A stretch of 64,000 nucleotides of DNA, taken from Ruegeria sp. HKCCD4315 (lineage in GTDB: Bacteria; Pseudomonadota; Alphaproteobacteria; Rhodobacterales; Rhodobacteraceae). Every line of letters starts with the position of its first letter. The first letter of the stretch is position 1. This document shows, in pieces, positions 18,503 through 26,602 of this stretch. Below the pieces are notes generated by a model, which made no database searches, had not been told where the DNA came from, and saw nothing but the letters and a program-made list of their open reading frames with translations. The position numbers and the translations under genes are program-made. The DNA lies in contig NZ_WVRN01000001.1 in NCBI RefSeq assembly GCF_013112245.1, positions 475,001-539,000 of the forward strand, given 5' to 3'.

Positions 18503-19257
18503 GCAAAGATTTCGCCAATTACCCATGCCTTGCAGGCAAGACGGTTCTCATTACAGGCGGGGCCGGAGGAATTGGTGCGGAAACTGTAAGGGCCTTTGCC
18601 AATCAGGGGGCCAAGGTCGGGTTCCTAGACCTCAATGCTGAGGCTGGGCTTGCGCTGCTGTCGGACTTGGAAGGCGAGCACGCGTTTACCCAATGCGATT
18701 TGCGCGACATTGAGGCGATGAACGCCGCAATGGGGCAGTTGGTTGAAGAGTTGGGTGAAGCGGATGTGTTGGTCAACAATGCCGCCCATGATGACCGCCA
18801 CGACTGGCGCGATGTGACGCCTGAGTATTGGGATGAGCGTATGGCGACCAATATTCGCCACATGTTTTTTGCCATTCAGTCGGTGGCTCCCGGCATGATC
18901 GCGAAGGGTGCAGGCTCGATCGTCAATATCGGGTCAAACTCATGGTGGGAGGCTGGGGCGGGTTTCCCGGCTTATGCTACGGCCAAGTCAGCAGTCCACG
19001 GCCTGACCCGCACGATGGCGCGCGAGTTGGGCGATTATCGAATCCGTGTGAATGCGGTCGTGCCCGGCTGGATCATGACCGACCGTCAGAAAGACTTGTG
19101 GGTCACGCCCGAAGCGCTGGCCAAGCAGGTGGACCGGCAATGCCTGCCGGACCCGATTGAACCGGTTTATGTCGCCCGAATGGTGCTGTTTTTAGCCTCG
19201 GACGACGCCGCTATGTGCAGCGCCGGGAACTTCATGGTCGAAGGTGGTTCGATCTGA
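18499..19257 (+). CDS. Short-chain dehydrogenase/reductase
   Basis: 252 residues. Classical SDR: cofactor motif TGGAGGIG at 19-26, NNAA at 93-96, and the catalytic Tyr 159-x3-Lys 163 (YATAK) with Ser 146/148 in NIGSNSWW. Asp 44 after the second strand (GFLDLN) points to NAD+ rather than NADP+. It overlaps iolB by four bases and precedes the TIM-barrel gene, so it probably oxidises or reduces an inositol-derived hydroxyl or keto group; the exact substrate is not known. Confidence 0.85.
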   Translation: MSKDFANYPCLAGKTVLITGGAGGIGAETVRAFANQGAKVGFLDLNAEAGLALLSDLEGEHAFTQCDLRDIEAMNAAMGQLVEELGEADVLVNNAAHDDRHDWRDVTPEYWDERMATNIRHMFFAIQSVAPGMIAKGAGSIVNIGSNSWWEAGAGFPAYATAKSAVHGLTRTMARELGDYRIRVNAVVPGWIMTDRQKDLWVTPEALAKQVDRQCLPDPIEPVYVARMVLFLASDDAAMCSAGNFMVEGGSI

Positions 19258-19284
19258 GAACGTCGAAACATCTGGAGAGCTGAC

Positions 19285-20064
19285 ATGCCTAGACCCTTTC
19301 AGCTTGCGGCGTGCGCTGAAATGCTTTGGCTAGACAAACCCATAGACTGGCGTGCCGCGCGGCTGACCGAAATGGGGTTTGGTGTGGGCCTTTGGAACTG
19401 GCCTTCGTGGGATCTGGGCAAGCTCGAAAGCGTTGGCGCGAACTACACGATCATGAACGGGTATCTTCAGGGGCGTCTTGCGGATGATGAAGGGGCTGAA
19501 ATGTTGCTGCGATCTGCGCGCGAGACAGCGCAGGTTGGCAAGCGCTTGGGTGTGGATCGTCTGAACCTACACGGTACTGGTTTGGGCGATGGTGGAATTC
19601 CCATCTGGCAACATGACGTCGTGACCGGTGACATGTGGCTGACAGCGCGCGACACGCTGCAACGTATCTGTGATCTGGCGGAACAGGAAGATGTTGTTTT
19701 CACGTTGGAAAACCTAAACCTGCTGGACCATCCCGGCTGTCCCTTTGGGTCGACCGAAGACGTTCTGGCTCTGGTTTCGTCTGTCAATCATCCACGTCTG
19801 CGCATCAATCTGGATCTATATCACACGCAAATCGGTGAAGGGGATCTGGTCCGTTGGTGCAAGAAATGCCTGCCATGGATCGGAGAAGTTCAGGTTGCTG
19901 ACAATCCCGGCCGGTGTGAACCCGGAACCGGTGAGATCAATTATGCCGCCGTTGCAAGGGCGCTGGATGACATGGGGTATCATGGACCTGTCGGTCTGGA
20001 GGCTTTCGCAGCAGACAACCCGGAAACGGCGCTTGAGGCCTTCCGGGTTGCTTTTACGATTTAA
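19285..20064 (+). CDS. Hydroxypyruvate-isomerase-like TIM-barrel protein
   Basis: 259 residues, AP-endonuclease-2/Hyi-type sugar isomerase or epimerase family. It starts FQLAACAEMLWLD and shows the metal-ligand stretches DRLNLHGTG, VFTLENLNLLD, LRINLDLYHTQ (Asp, His), EVQVADNPGRCEPGTGEINY and VGLEAFA, in the order found in hydroxypyruvate isomerases. In this operon it more likely acts on a keto-inositol or a C4-C6 keto acid, but no direct evidence for either exists. Last gene of the plus-strand unit; convergent with iolJ. Confidence 0.8.
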   Translation: MPRPFQLAACAEMLWLDKPIDWRAARLTEMGFGVGLWNWPSWDLGKLESVGANYTIMNGYLQGRLADDEGAEMLLRSARETAQVGKRLGVDRLNLHGTGLGDGGIPIWQHDVVTGDMWLTARDTLQRICDLAEQEDVVFTLENLNLLDHPGCPFGSTEDVLALVSSVNHPRLRINLDLYHTQIGEGDLVRWCKKCLPWIGEVQVADNPGRCEPGTGEINYAAVARALDDMGYHGPVGLEAFAADNPETALEAFRVAFTI

Positions 20065-20079
20065 AGGCGCTCGCGGACG

Positions 20080-20919
20080 TTATCGTTGGGGTGGCGCGCC
20101 AAAGGCACGGATTACGGTGCGGGCAGCGGCCTCGACCGGGTCGTGGGTTTCCTTCAGTATGGTGACCCGATCAAACCTTTCAGGATCACGATTGACGGCG
20201 TCTCGCATGGCGTGACCAAACGCCATACGCAGTTCCGTCCCGATGTTGAACTTGCAGATCGAGGTCTCTCGTGCCAGTTTGCTGCGCTGTTCTACCGGCA
20301 CGCCTGACCCGCCGTGAATGACCAAAGGCACCTCGGTCAAGGCATCAATCTCGGCGATGCGCGCCTCGTCCAGGCCACCTTCTTTGTTCTGCTGCAAGTG
20401 AACATTGCCAACCGAAATCGCCATCGCGTCCACCCCGCTTTCACGTGCGAATTTAGCGGCTTCCTCTGGGTCCGTTCCGTTCGATCCTTCGCCGCCCGAA
20501 TATCCGACAAAGCCGATTTCGCCTTCGCAGGAAATCCCTGCTGCGTGGGCCATTTCGGCAATTGCGGCGGTCTCGTCAATATTCTGTTGCAATGGCTTGC
20601 GGGACCCGTCGAACATCAAAGAGGTAAACCCGCTGTCCAGCGCGATCTTGCAGTCTTCGAACGTGTACCCGTGATCCAGATGAGCCACGACCGGGACTGA
20701 GGCATTTTCGGCCAGATAACGGAACATCTTGCCTAAAATGGGAAGTGGTGTGTGTTCGCGACAGCTGGGTCCGGCCTGCAAAATCACAGGCGCATTCTCG
20801 GCTTCTGCAGCGGCCACATAAGCGCGCATGTCTTCCCAACCGAGGGTAACCAGCCCGCCAACGGCGTAACCCTGTTCATAGGCTGGTTGCAGGACGTCTT
20901 TCAGTGTGACGAGGGTCAT
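20080..20919 (-). CDS. iolJ: Class II aldolase, IolJ-like
   Basis: 279 residues, class II fructose-bisphosphate-aldolase family. In inositol breakdown IolJ splits 2-deoxy-5-keto-gluconate-6-phosphate into dihydroxyacetone phosphate and malonate semialdehyde. The zinc motif is HLDHG (His 80 to His 83), with further ligands and phosphate-site residues in CEGEIGFVG, VIHGGSGV and KFNIGTEL. It is the last gene of iolC-iolB2-iolJ and overlaps the preceding stop by four bases. A tagatose- or fructose-bisphosphate aldolase cannot be excluded by sequence alone; context favours IolJ. Confidence 0.85.
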   Translation of the reverse strand: MTLVTLKDVLQPAYEQGYAVGGLVTLGWEDMRAYVAAAEAENAPVILQAGPSCREHTPLPILGKMFRYLAENASVPVVAHLDHGYTFEDCKIALDSGFTSLMFDGSRKPLQQNIDETAAIAEMAHAAGISCEGEIGFVGYSGGEGSNGTDPEEAAKFARESGVDAMAISVGNVHLQQNKEGGLDEARIAEIDALTEVPLVIHGGSGVPVEQRSKLARETSICKFNIGTELRMAFGHAMRDAVNRDPERFDRVTILKETHDPVEAAARTVIRAFGAPPQR

Positions 20920-21752
20920 TTGAACTTCGCGATCATGTCTTTGATGCCCGGGATCGTTTCGATCTGATAGGCATGTGTGGGTTGGAAATACTGCACCAGC
21001 GAGCGTTGGCTCAGCCCGCCGAGGATGGTGAAATAATACATCTCATAGCCCGGCAGAACGCAGCATGGATGATAGCCCTTGTCGATGCAGATCGTTGAGC
21101 CATCGACGATGTGATAGGCGTCACCGGGTTCGTTATCATCGCGTTGCAACATCTGTAGCCCCGAGCCCCAGTTGGGTTTGAAGCGGAAATTATAGGTCTC
21201 GTCGTGGCGCGTTTCGTCCGGCAGGCGGTTGGTGTCGTGCTTGTGGCTGGGAAAGCCCGACCAGCCGCCCTGACCAACTGTAAACAGCTCGCTCACCAAC
21301 AGGCGGCCGACTTTGTCGTGCTGTTTTTGCCCGAGGATATGCTTGATCTTTCGATGGGTTTTGGTGTCGTCGCTGCCGTATTGAACAAGGTCGTGCTGGC
21401 GCACATCAAACGGGTCCAGCACCTTGTCGTATTTGGCGCCGGCAATGAACACTTCGGTTTCATCTGACACGCAAACCATTTGCACTTTCGCGCCGACAGG
21501 CACATAGACGCCTTCGGGTTCGCCATCCCAGACATCTTCGCCCCGGTTACCCAGTTTCGGGAAGGCAACGCCTTCAACGTCCACATCGACACTGCCGGTG
21601 GCTGGTACGATGCAGGTTTCATAGCCGGGAACCTGGTATTCGAACGCCTCACCCTTTTTCAGCTTAACGATGTTGAAATAATTCAGCGGAACCGTTGGGT
21701 CATCGGCATCGACGATGGGCTTGTTCTGATTGTCATAGGGCGCGATGTGCAT
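20916..21752 (-). CDS. Second IolB-like isomerase
   Basis: 278 residues. The C-terminal half aligns by eye with IolB: GFPSHKHDTNRLPDETRHDE (His-x-His metal site), DGSTICIDKGYHPCCVLPGY and EMYYFTILGGLSQRSLVQYF. The N-terminal half differs strongly from the iolB product at 17696. It lies between iolC and iolJ, spaced 9 bases from iolC and overlapping iolJ. It could handle the 5-deoxy-glucuronate analogue from another inositol stereoisomer, or be the main IolB under the divergent promoter; sequence alone does not decide. Confidence 0.8.
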   Translation of the reverse strand: MHIAPYDNQNKPIVDADDPTVPLNYFNIVKLKKGEAFEYQVPGYETCIVPATGSVDVDVEGVAFPKLGNRGEDVWDGEPEGVYVPVGAKVQMVCVSDETEVFIAGAKYDKVLDPFDVRQHDLVQYGSDDTKTHRKIKHILGQKQHDKVGRLLVSELFTVGQGGWSGFPSHKHDTNRLPDETRHDETYNFRFKPNWGSGLQMLQRDDNEPGDAYHIVDGSTICIDKGYHPCCVLPGYEMYYFTILGGLSQRSLVQYFQPTHAYQIETIPGIKDMIAKFK

Positions 21753-21761
21753 GGGTGTCTC

Positions 21762-22742
21762 CTATGTGGTCGGGCCGGAGTGTGAGGCGAGGAACGCGTC
21801 TAATTCCGAGGTCGTGGGCATGGCTGGCGCGCATCCTGGCTGGGATACAACGATCGATGCGCAGGCCGAGCCGCGCATGACAGCATCCCTCAAGTCATGG
21901 CCCGCAGCAATTGAGGCCAATAGACCCGCCATGAAACTGTCTCCTGCCCCATTGGGTTTGACGGCCGTGACCGGATAGATGCCGGTTTCGATCTCTTGCC
22001 CGTCCAGCAGCGTGACGGCACCTTTTTCGCCCATTTTGTAGATGACGATCCGACCGGGTTTTTCTGCCAGCTGCTTGGCCTTGGCAAAGCCCTTGTCGAT
22101 ACCGCCAGCCATGAACCCGAACTCTTCGTCATTGCCGACGATCAGGTCGCTGGCTTCACCGGCCCGCGACAAGACTTCGGCGGCTACCTCGGGCGAAGGC
22201 CAGCTGTAGGGGCGGTAGTCGATATCGAATATGATTGGCAGGCCAACAGCTCGCGCGTTTTCGAACGCACGGAATGTGGCGCTGCGTGATGGTTCGGATG
22301 CAAAGACCGTGCCCGCCGAAATGACTGCCGAAAAGGACGAATAATCGACCTTGTCCATGTCCTCTTCGGTGACCTGAAAATCGACGGCACCGTTGCGGTA
22401 GATGACATTCTGAAAGTTTTCGGTCCGGCTTTCGTAGACGGCCAGCGACATACGGTATTCACCGCCCAAAACGCGGATATAGGTGGTGTCTACGCCATAG
22501 TGGCGCAAGCGGTTCAGGCAGAAGCGACCGACCGCATCGTCTGAGACTGACGTGATCAGAGAGGCCTGACTGCCCAATTTGACCAACCCGGCGCAAATAT
22601 TTGCTGAAGAACCACCCAGATCAGCATGGAAGGTGTCGGCGTCCTCGCTTTTGACACCGATCGGGTCCGCATACATATCCATGCCAGCACGCCCGAAAAC
22701 GGCGAAGCGGTTTCCTTTGATACCGTCTAACAAAGCGCTCAA
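21762..22742 (-). CDS. iolC: 5-dehydro-2-deoxygluconokinase (PfkB family)
   Basis: 326 residues from a TTG start at 22742 that has GGAGG seven bases upstream; the frame extends further but without protein character and across the operator. PfkB-family marks: GRAGMDMYADP near the start, DLGGSSANICAGLVKLG, and the ATP/anion-hole motif AVKPNGAGDSFMAGLLA with catalytic Asp in GAGD. Phosphorylates 2-deoxy-5-keto-gluconate. First gene of the minus-strand operon, divergent from the dehydrogenase at 22855 with the iol operator between them. Confidence 0.9.
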   Translation of the reverse strand: MSALLDGIKGNRFAVFGRAGMDMYADPIGVKSEDADTFHADLGGSSANICAGLVKLGSQASLITSVSDDAVGRFCLNRLRHYGVDTTYIRVLGGEYRMSLAVYESRTENFQNVIYRNGAVDFQVTEEDMDKVDYSSFSAVISAGTVFASEPSRSATFRAFENARAVGLPIIFDIDYRPYSWPSPEVAAEVLSRAGEASDLIVGNDEEFGFMAGGIDKGFAKAKQLAEKPGRIVIYKMGEKGAVTLLDGQEIETGIYPVTAVKPNGAGDSFMAGLLASIAAGHDLRDAVMRGSACASIVVSQPGCAPAMPTTSELDAFLASHSGPTT

Positions 22743-22814
22743 GTCATGTCCTCCGGCAAAGTGGGGTGTGCAAAGTTTGGACCTTGCGCTGAATCGATTC
22801 ACACGATACTGATT

Positions 22815-22830
22815 TTGCAACCGGTTGCAA
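22815..22830. promoter_or_regulatory. LacI-type operator between iolC and a divergent dehydrogenase gene
   Basis: TTGCAACCGGTTGCAA is identical to the site at 9419 and is part of an 18-bp perfect palindrome with the next T/A pair. It lies 73 bases before the iolC TTG and 25 bases before the ATG at 22855, so one bound regulator could block both directions. Confidence 0.8.
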
Positions 22831-22854
22831 ATGATATGTTCGGAGCCGTTGCAG

Positions 22855-23958
22855 ATGCCTGAAATCGGAATTGGAATTGTGGGTGGCGGCTATATGGGCA
22901 AGGCTCATTCCGTTGCCATGTCGGCCGTTGGCGCGGTTTTCAACACCGCATTAAGGCCCCGGCTTGAAGTCATTTGTGCGTCCAGCCCCAAAAGCGCTGA
23001 ACGTTACCGCCTGGCCTATGGTTTTGAACGCGCGACTGACGATTGGCGTGTGCTGGTTAAAGACCCCATGGTCGAAGCCATTGTGATCGCCTCACCGCAA
23101 TCCACGCATCGTCAGATTGCCGAAGCAGCTTTTGGTCTGGGCAAGCCCGTGTTGTGTGAAAAGCCCTTGGGTGCATCGCTGGAAGACAGTCAGGCAATGG
23201 TTGCGGCGGCCGAAGCCGCAGGCGCTGTGAACATGGTTGGGTTCAACTATATTCGCACGCCCGCCAGCCAGTTTGCCCGCCAACTGATCGCCGATGGAGA
23301 GATCGGCGACATCACGTGGTTCCGGGGTGAGCACACCGAGGACTTTTACGCTGATCCGCAGGCCCCCGCCACGTGGCGCACAACGGGCATGGCCAATGGC
23401 ACAATCGGCGACTTGGCCCCGCATATGGTGAACGGAGCGATGGCCCTGGTTGGACCGATTGCTCAGGTGATGGCCGATGTGGAAACCGTGCATAAAACTC
23501 GGCCCGGAGGTGAAGTCACGAATGACGACCATGCCCAGATGATGTGCCGGTTCGAAAACGGCGTTATGGGCAACCTGTATTTCAGCCGCGTCGCGACGGG
23601 TCGTAAAATGGGCTATGCGTATGAAATATCAGGCACAAAGGGCGCAATCCGGTTCGATCAGGAGGATCAGAACGCGCTGTGGCTGTATAAGCGGGAAGGG
23701 CCCGAAGCCGCGCGTGGGTTCACCAAGATTCTGACAGGTCCCGCGCACCCGGATTATGAACCCTTCTGTCAGGGCCCGGGTCACGGCACCGGCTATCAGG
23801 ACCAGATCATCATCGAGGCCAAGGACTTTCTGCAGGCCATACACACCGGAGAAGCGATCTGGCCGACCTTCCGTGTCGGGCACGAGGTCAACCGCGTGCT
23901 GGCCGCCGCCTTGGCGTCGTCAGACCAGCGACAATGGAAAGACATCAGCGATTTCTGA
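22855..23958 (+). CDS. Gfo/Idh/MocA family oxidoreductase (second of three)
   Basis: 367 residues from ATG 22855 (CGGAG upstream). Rossmann motif GGGYMG at about residues 9-14, EKP in VLCEKPLGAS, and GTIGDLAPHMVNGAM, where the Asp-x3-His pair (D-L-A-P-H) replaces the one seen in IolG. The C-terminal GYQDQIIIEAKDFLQAI resembles inositol and scyllo-inositol dehydrogenase relatives. Likely NAD(P)-dependent oxidation of an inositol isomer or derivative, inferred from context. Followed after 32 bases by a third family member. Confidence 0.83.
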   Translation: MPEIGIGIVGGGYMGKAHSVAMSAVGAVFNTALRPRLEVICASSPKSAERYRLAYGFERATDDWRVLVKDPMVEAIVIASPQSTHRQIAEAAFGLGKPVLCEKPLGASLEDSQAMVAAAEAAGAVNMVGFNYIRTPASQFARQLIADGEIGDITWFRGEHTEDFYADPQAPATWRTTGMANGTIGDLAPHMVNGAMALVGPIAQVMADVETVHKTRPGGEVTNDDHAQMMCRFENGVMGNLYFSRVATGRKMGYAYEISGTKGAIRFDQEDQNALWLYKREGPEAARGFTKILTGPAHPDYEPFCQGPGHGTGYQDQIIIEAKDFLQAIHTGEAIWPTFRVGHEVNRVLAAALASSDQRQWKDISDF

Positions 23959-23990
23959 TCGCTCAATCTATGAAATTCTAAAGAGAGACG

Positions 23991-25130
23991 ATGACCATGG
24001 CTAAGTTGAGATGGGGCATGATCGGAGGCGGTGAAGGCAGCCAGATTGGGCCTGCCCATCGATTGGGCGCGCAGGCTGACGGGCTGTTTGAGTTTGCTGC
24101 TGGCGCGCTGGACCACCGGCCCGAAGCGGGCCGCGAATACGCGCAACGACTGGGTGTTGCTGCCGACCGTGCATATGGCAACTGGCAAGAGATGCTGGCG
24201 GGCGAGAAAGACCGGGATGATCGAATTGATCTGGTGACCATCGCCACGCCAAACTCGACTCATTTCGAGATCGCCAAGGCGTATCTTGAGGCGGGCTTTA
24301 ACGTGTTGTGCGAAAAGCCGATGACCATGACGGTTGAAGAGGGCGAAGAGATCGTCCGCGTCGCTGAAGCTTCGGGCAAGATCTGCGCGGTGAACTATTG
24401 CTATTCCGCTTACCCGATGGTGCGTCAGGCGCGTGCGATGGTGCGTGCAGGCGACATCGGCAAGGTGCGGTTGGTTGTGACGAACTTCAGCCATGGCCAC
24501 CATGGCGATGCGACCGACGCAGACAACCCGCGTGTACGCTGGCGCTATGATCCTGCGATGGCAGGTGTCTCGGGGCAGTTCGCAGATTGCGGTATCCACG
24601 CGCTGCATATGGCCAGCTTTATCTGCGATGACGAGGTGAAGACCCTTTCCGCCGATATGGCTTCGACCATCGCGAGCCGTGAACTGGAAGACGATGCAAT
24701 GATCAACTTCCGGATGGAGGGCGGCACGGTTGGACGCCTTTGGACGTCATCGGTGGCAATCGGGCGGCAACACGGCTTTGACATTCAGGTCTTTGGCGAA
24801 ACCGGCGGGTTACGCTGGGCGTCCGAGCAACCCAACCAGTTAATCTATACCCCGGTGGGTGGGCGCACTCAGATCATCGAAAAGGGTGAGGGCGGACTTC
24901 ACGACGAGGTTCAGCGCTTGTCTCGGGTCGCAATCGCGCACCCCGAAGGGTTCCCGCTGGCTGTTGCCAATATCTATTGCGATCTGGCCGATGCAATTCG
25001 TGGTGAAAGCCGGGATGGGCTGCCGGGGGCGGCTGATGGGGTCCGCTCCATCGCCGCTGTCCATGCGGCTGTTGCTTCGGGCAAAGCGGATGGTGCGTGG
25101 CAGGATGCCCGCCCGCCAATGTTTCGCTGA
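23991..25130 (+). CDS. Gfo/Idh/MocA family oxidoreductase (third of three)
   Basis: 379 residues. Starts MAKLRWGMIGGGEGSQIG (nucleotide loop GGGEGS), then CEKPMTMTVEEGEE (catalytic Lys), and QFADCGIHALHMASF with the Asp-x3-His pair. It shows the long insert GHHGDATDADNPRVRWRYDP seen in a subgroup of these dehydrogenases near inositol or amino-sugar genes. The stop TGA abuts the stop of the convergent LacI-type gene within TGATCA, leaving no room for a terminator between them. Confidence 0.83.
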   Translation: MTMAKLRWGMIGGGEGSQIGPAHRLGAQADGLFEFAAGALDHRPEAGREYAQRLGVAADRAYGNWQEMLAGEKDRDDRIDLVTIATPNSTHFEIAKAYLEAGFNVLCEKPMTMTVEEGEEIVRVAEASGKICAVNYCYSAYPMVRQARAMVRAGDIGKVRLVVTNFSHGHHGDATDADNPRVRWRYDPAMAGVSGQFADCGIHALHMASFICDDEVKTLSADMASTIASRELEDDAMINFRMEGGTVGRLWTSSVAIGRQHGFDIQVFGETGGLRWASEQPNQLIYTPVGGRTQIIEKGEGGLHDEVQRLSRVAIAHPEGFPLAVANIYCDLADAIRGESRDGLPGAADGVRSIAAVHAAVASGKADGAWQDARPPMFR

Positions 25131-26129
25131 TCAGGGGCGGGGCCGCAACGTGCCCCGCTCAATCACCCGGCAGGGGAAAATACGGGCCTCGGGATAGCGC
25201 TGGGGCTCTTTCAACATCTCGACAACTAGATCGACGGATGAGGTAATGATCTGCTTGATCGGCTGGTGGATCGTCGTCAGGTCGATGCTTTCCCAGCGCG
25301 ACATTTCCATGTCGTTCAACCCAATGATTCCAACATCTTTGCCCGGCTGCAAACCGTGATCCTTCAGCGCTGAAAGTGCGCCAATCGACAGGATGTCGTC
25401 ACCGCAGAAATAAGCCTGGGCTGGGTTGTTGGTCAAAAGGCCCAGCATCTCGACCCGCCCTGCCTCGAAAGAGTAAGCCCCAGCAAAACAATGGTTTACT
25501 TCAATCTCCGGGTGCTCAGCCATCTCTTCCATAAAGCCGCGATGTCGATCCAGGGCCGAGGTCGCGTCTTTGGGCCCGCCCAGATAGCCGACGCGTGTGT
25601 ACCCGCGTGCCAAAAGTTCACGGGCGGCCATACGCCCGCATTCCACGTTGTCGATGCCGACGACATGCACTTCGGGTGAAGTGGCCGAACGTCCAAATGT
25701 ATGCACCACGGGCACGCCCGCGTCGTGAAAAGCTTTGGCAAAGCTCGGCGGCAGCGTTGACGACGCCACGATGGCAGCATCCACCGAGTATTGCCGCAAC
25801 ATGCGGACGGAATTGGCGGGCTCGGTCTCATCCGTTAGGTTCACGATCAATGGGCGCAGGCCGCGTTCCTGCAAGGCGCGTGTGAATTGATCGAAGACCT
25901 CAAGGAAAATGGGGTTGTGGAAGTTGTTCGAAATCAAGCCGATCAGCTTTGTCCGCCCCGTCGTCAAAGACGAAGCAAGTGCGTTGGGGCTGTAACCCAA
26001 TTCGCGCGCCGCTTTTTCGACTTTGCTGCGTGTTTTTGCCGAAACCGAAGCGCCTTCGGTGAAGGTGCGAGAGACAGCAGATCGCGAAACACCGGCAAGG
26101 GCAGCGACGTCTTTGAGTGTCACGCTCAA
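25131..26129 (-). CDS. LacI-family transcriptional regulator of the inositol locus
   Basis: 332 residues from a TTG at 26129 with GGAG six bases upstream; longer TTG starts exist but lack a ribosome site. HTH: LKDVAALAGVSRSAVSRTF (residues 5-23), hinge helix PNALASSLTTG, then a periplasmic-binding-protein-like effector domain (IGLISNNFHNPIFLEVF, VDAAIVASS, VGYLGGPKDATSALDRHRGF, GIIGLNDMEMSRW). Probably represses the iol units through GCAACCGGTTGC palindromes and senses an inositol intermediate. A copy of the site lies in its own upstream region, suggesting autoregulation. Confidence 0.88.
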   Translation of the reverse strand: MSVTLKDVAALAGVSRSAVSRTFTEGASVSAKTRSKVEKAARELGYSPNALASSLTTGRTKLIGLISNNFHNPIFLEVFDQFTRALQERGLRPLIVNLTDETEPANSVRMLRQYSVDAAIVASSTLPPSFAKAFHDAGVPVVHTFGRSATSPEVHVVGIDNVECGRMAARELLARGYTRVGYLGGPKDATSALDRHRGFMEEMAEHPEIEVNHCFAGAYSFEAGRVEMLGLLTNNPAQAYFCGDDILSIGALSALKDHGLQPGKDVGIIGLNDMEMSRWESIDLTTIHQPIKQIITSSVDLVVEMLKEPQRYPEARIFPCRVIERGTLRPRP

Positions 26130-26207
26130 GGGTGGCTCCAAGGGCAAAAGGGAAGGGGCATTGAGGCGATTGTCATTGTAAGTTCATTATGCATTATCGA
26201 CCAATTC

Positions 26208-26223
26208 CCGCAACCGGTTGCAA
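26208..26223. promoter_or_regulatory. iol operator upstream of the LacI-type gene
   Basis: CCGCAACCGGTTGCAA contains the exact 12-bp core palindrome GCAACCGGTTGC, with the outer TT of the left arm replaced by CC. It lies about 80 bases before the regulator start. Confidence 0.65.
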
Positions 26224-26421
26224 AACATCACAAGACAGATCTTCAGTCGTAAAATCTTCATCGAAATGTGAATTATGTGTTCCGAAACAGCTCGGACGCC
26301 AAGACTCTGCCTTTAGGTTCAGTTGCCTTGGCCTAAGACACACTGGAAACGGACGCAAATGCAACTGCGCTCAGCACCCAGTGATCAAAAAGGTCTATTT
26401 CGCGGAAATGGGCGCTGTGTG

Positions 26422-26513
26422 TTCAATTGAAACAGAACTCTTGGTATTTTCCGTCAAGGTCAGAAGAAAATCTTCGTTTTGGTTCATTTGAACACTGTGG
26501 TACTTCATGTGAA
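26422..26513. promoter_or_regulatory. Three TTCA-N2-TGAA palindromes upstream of ugpB
   Basis: TTCAATTGAA (26422-26431), TTCATTTGAA (26483-26492, extended GTTCATTTGAAC) and TTCATGTGAA (26504-26513). The last two are 21 bp apart centre to centre, two helical turns. They probably bind the DeoR-type regulator encoded at the end of the ugp operon. The rest of the 26130-26602 gap shows only the iol operator. Confidence 0.55.
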
Positions 26514-26602
26514 CGTTACAGAATCGCTTTACAGGGCGGTCAGGCGTCAATCTTGACACGACCTGCCCCAACATTGCTTTGTGACCCAGCCTGGAGGATC
26601 CA

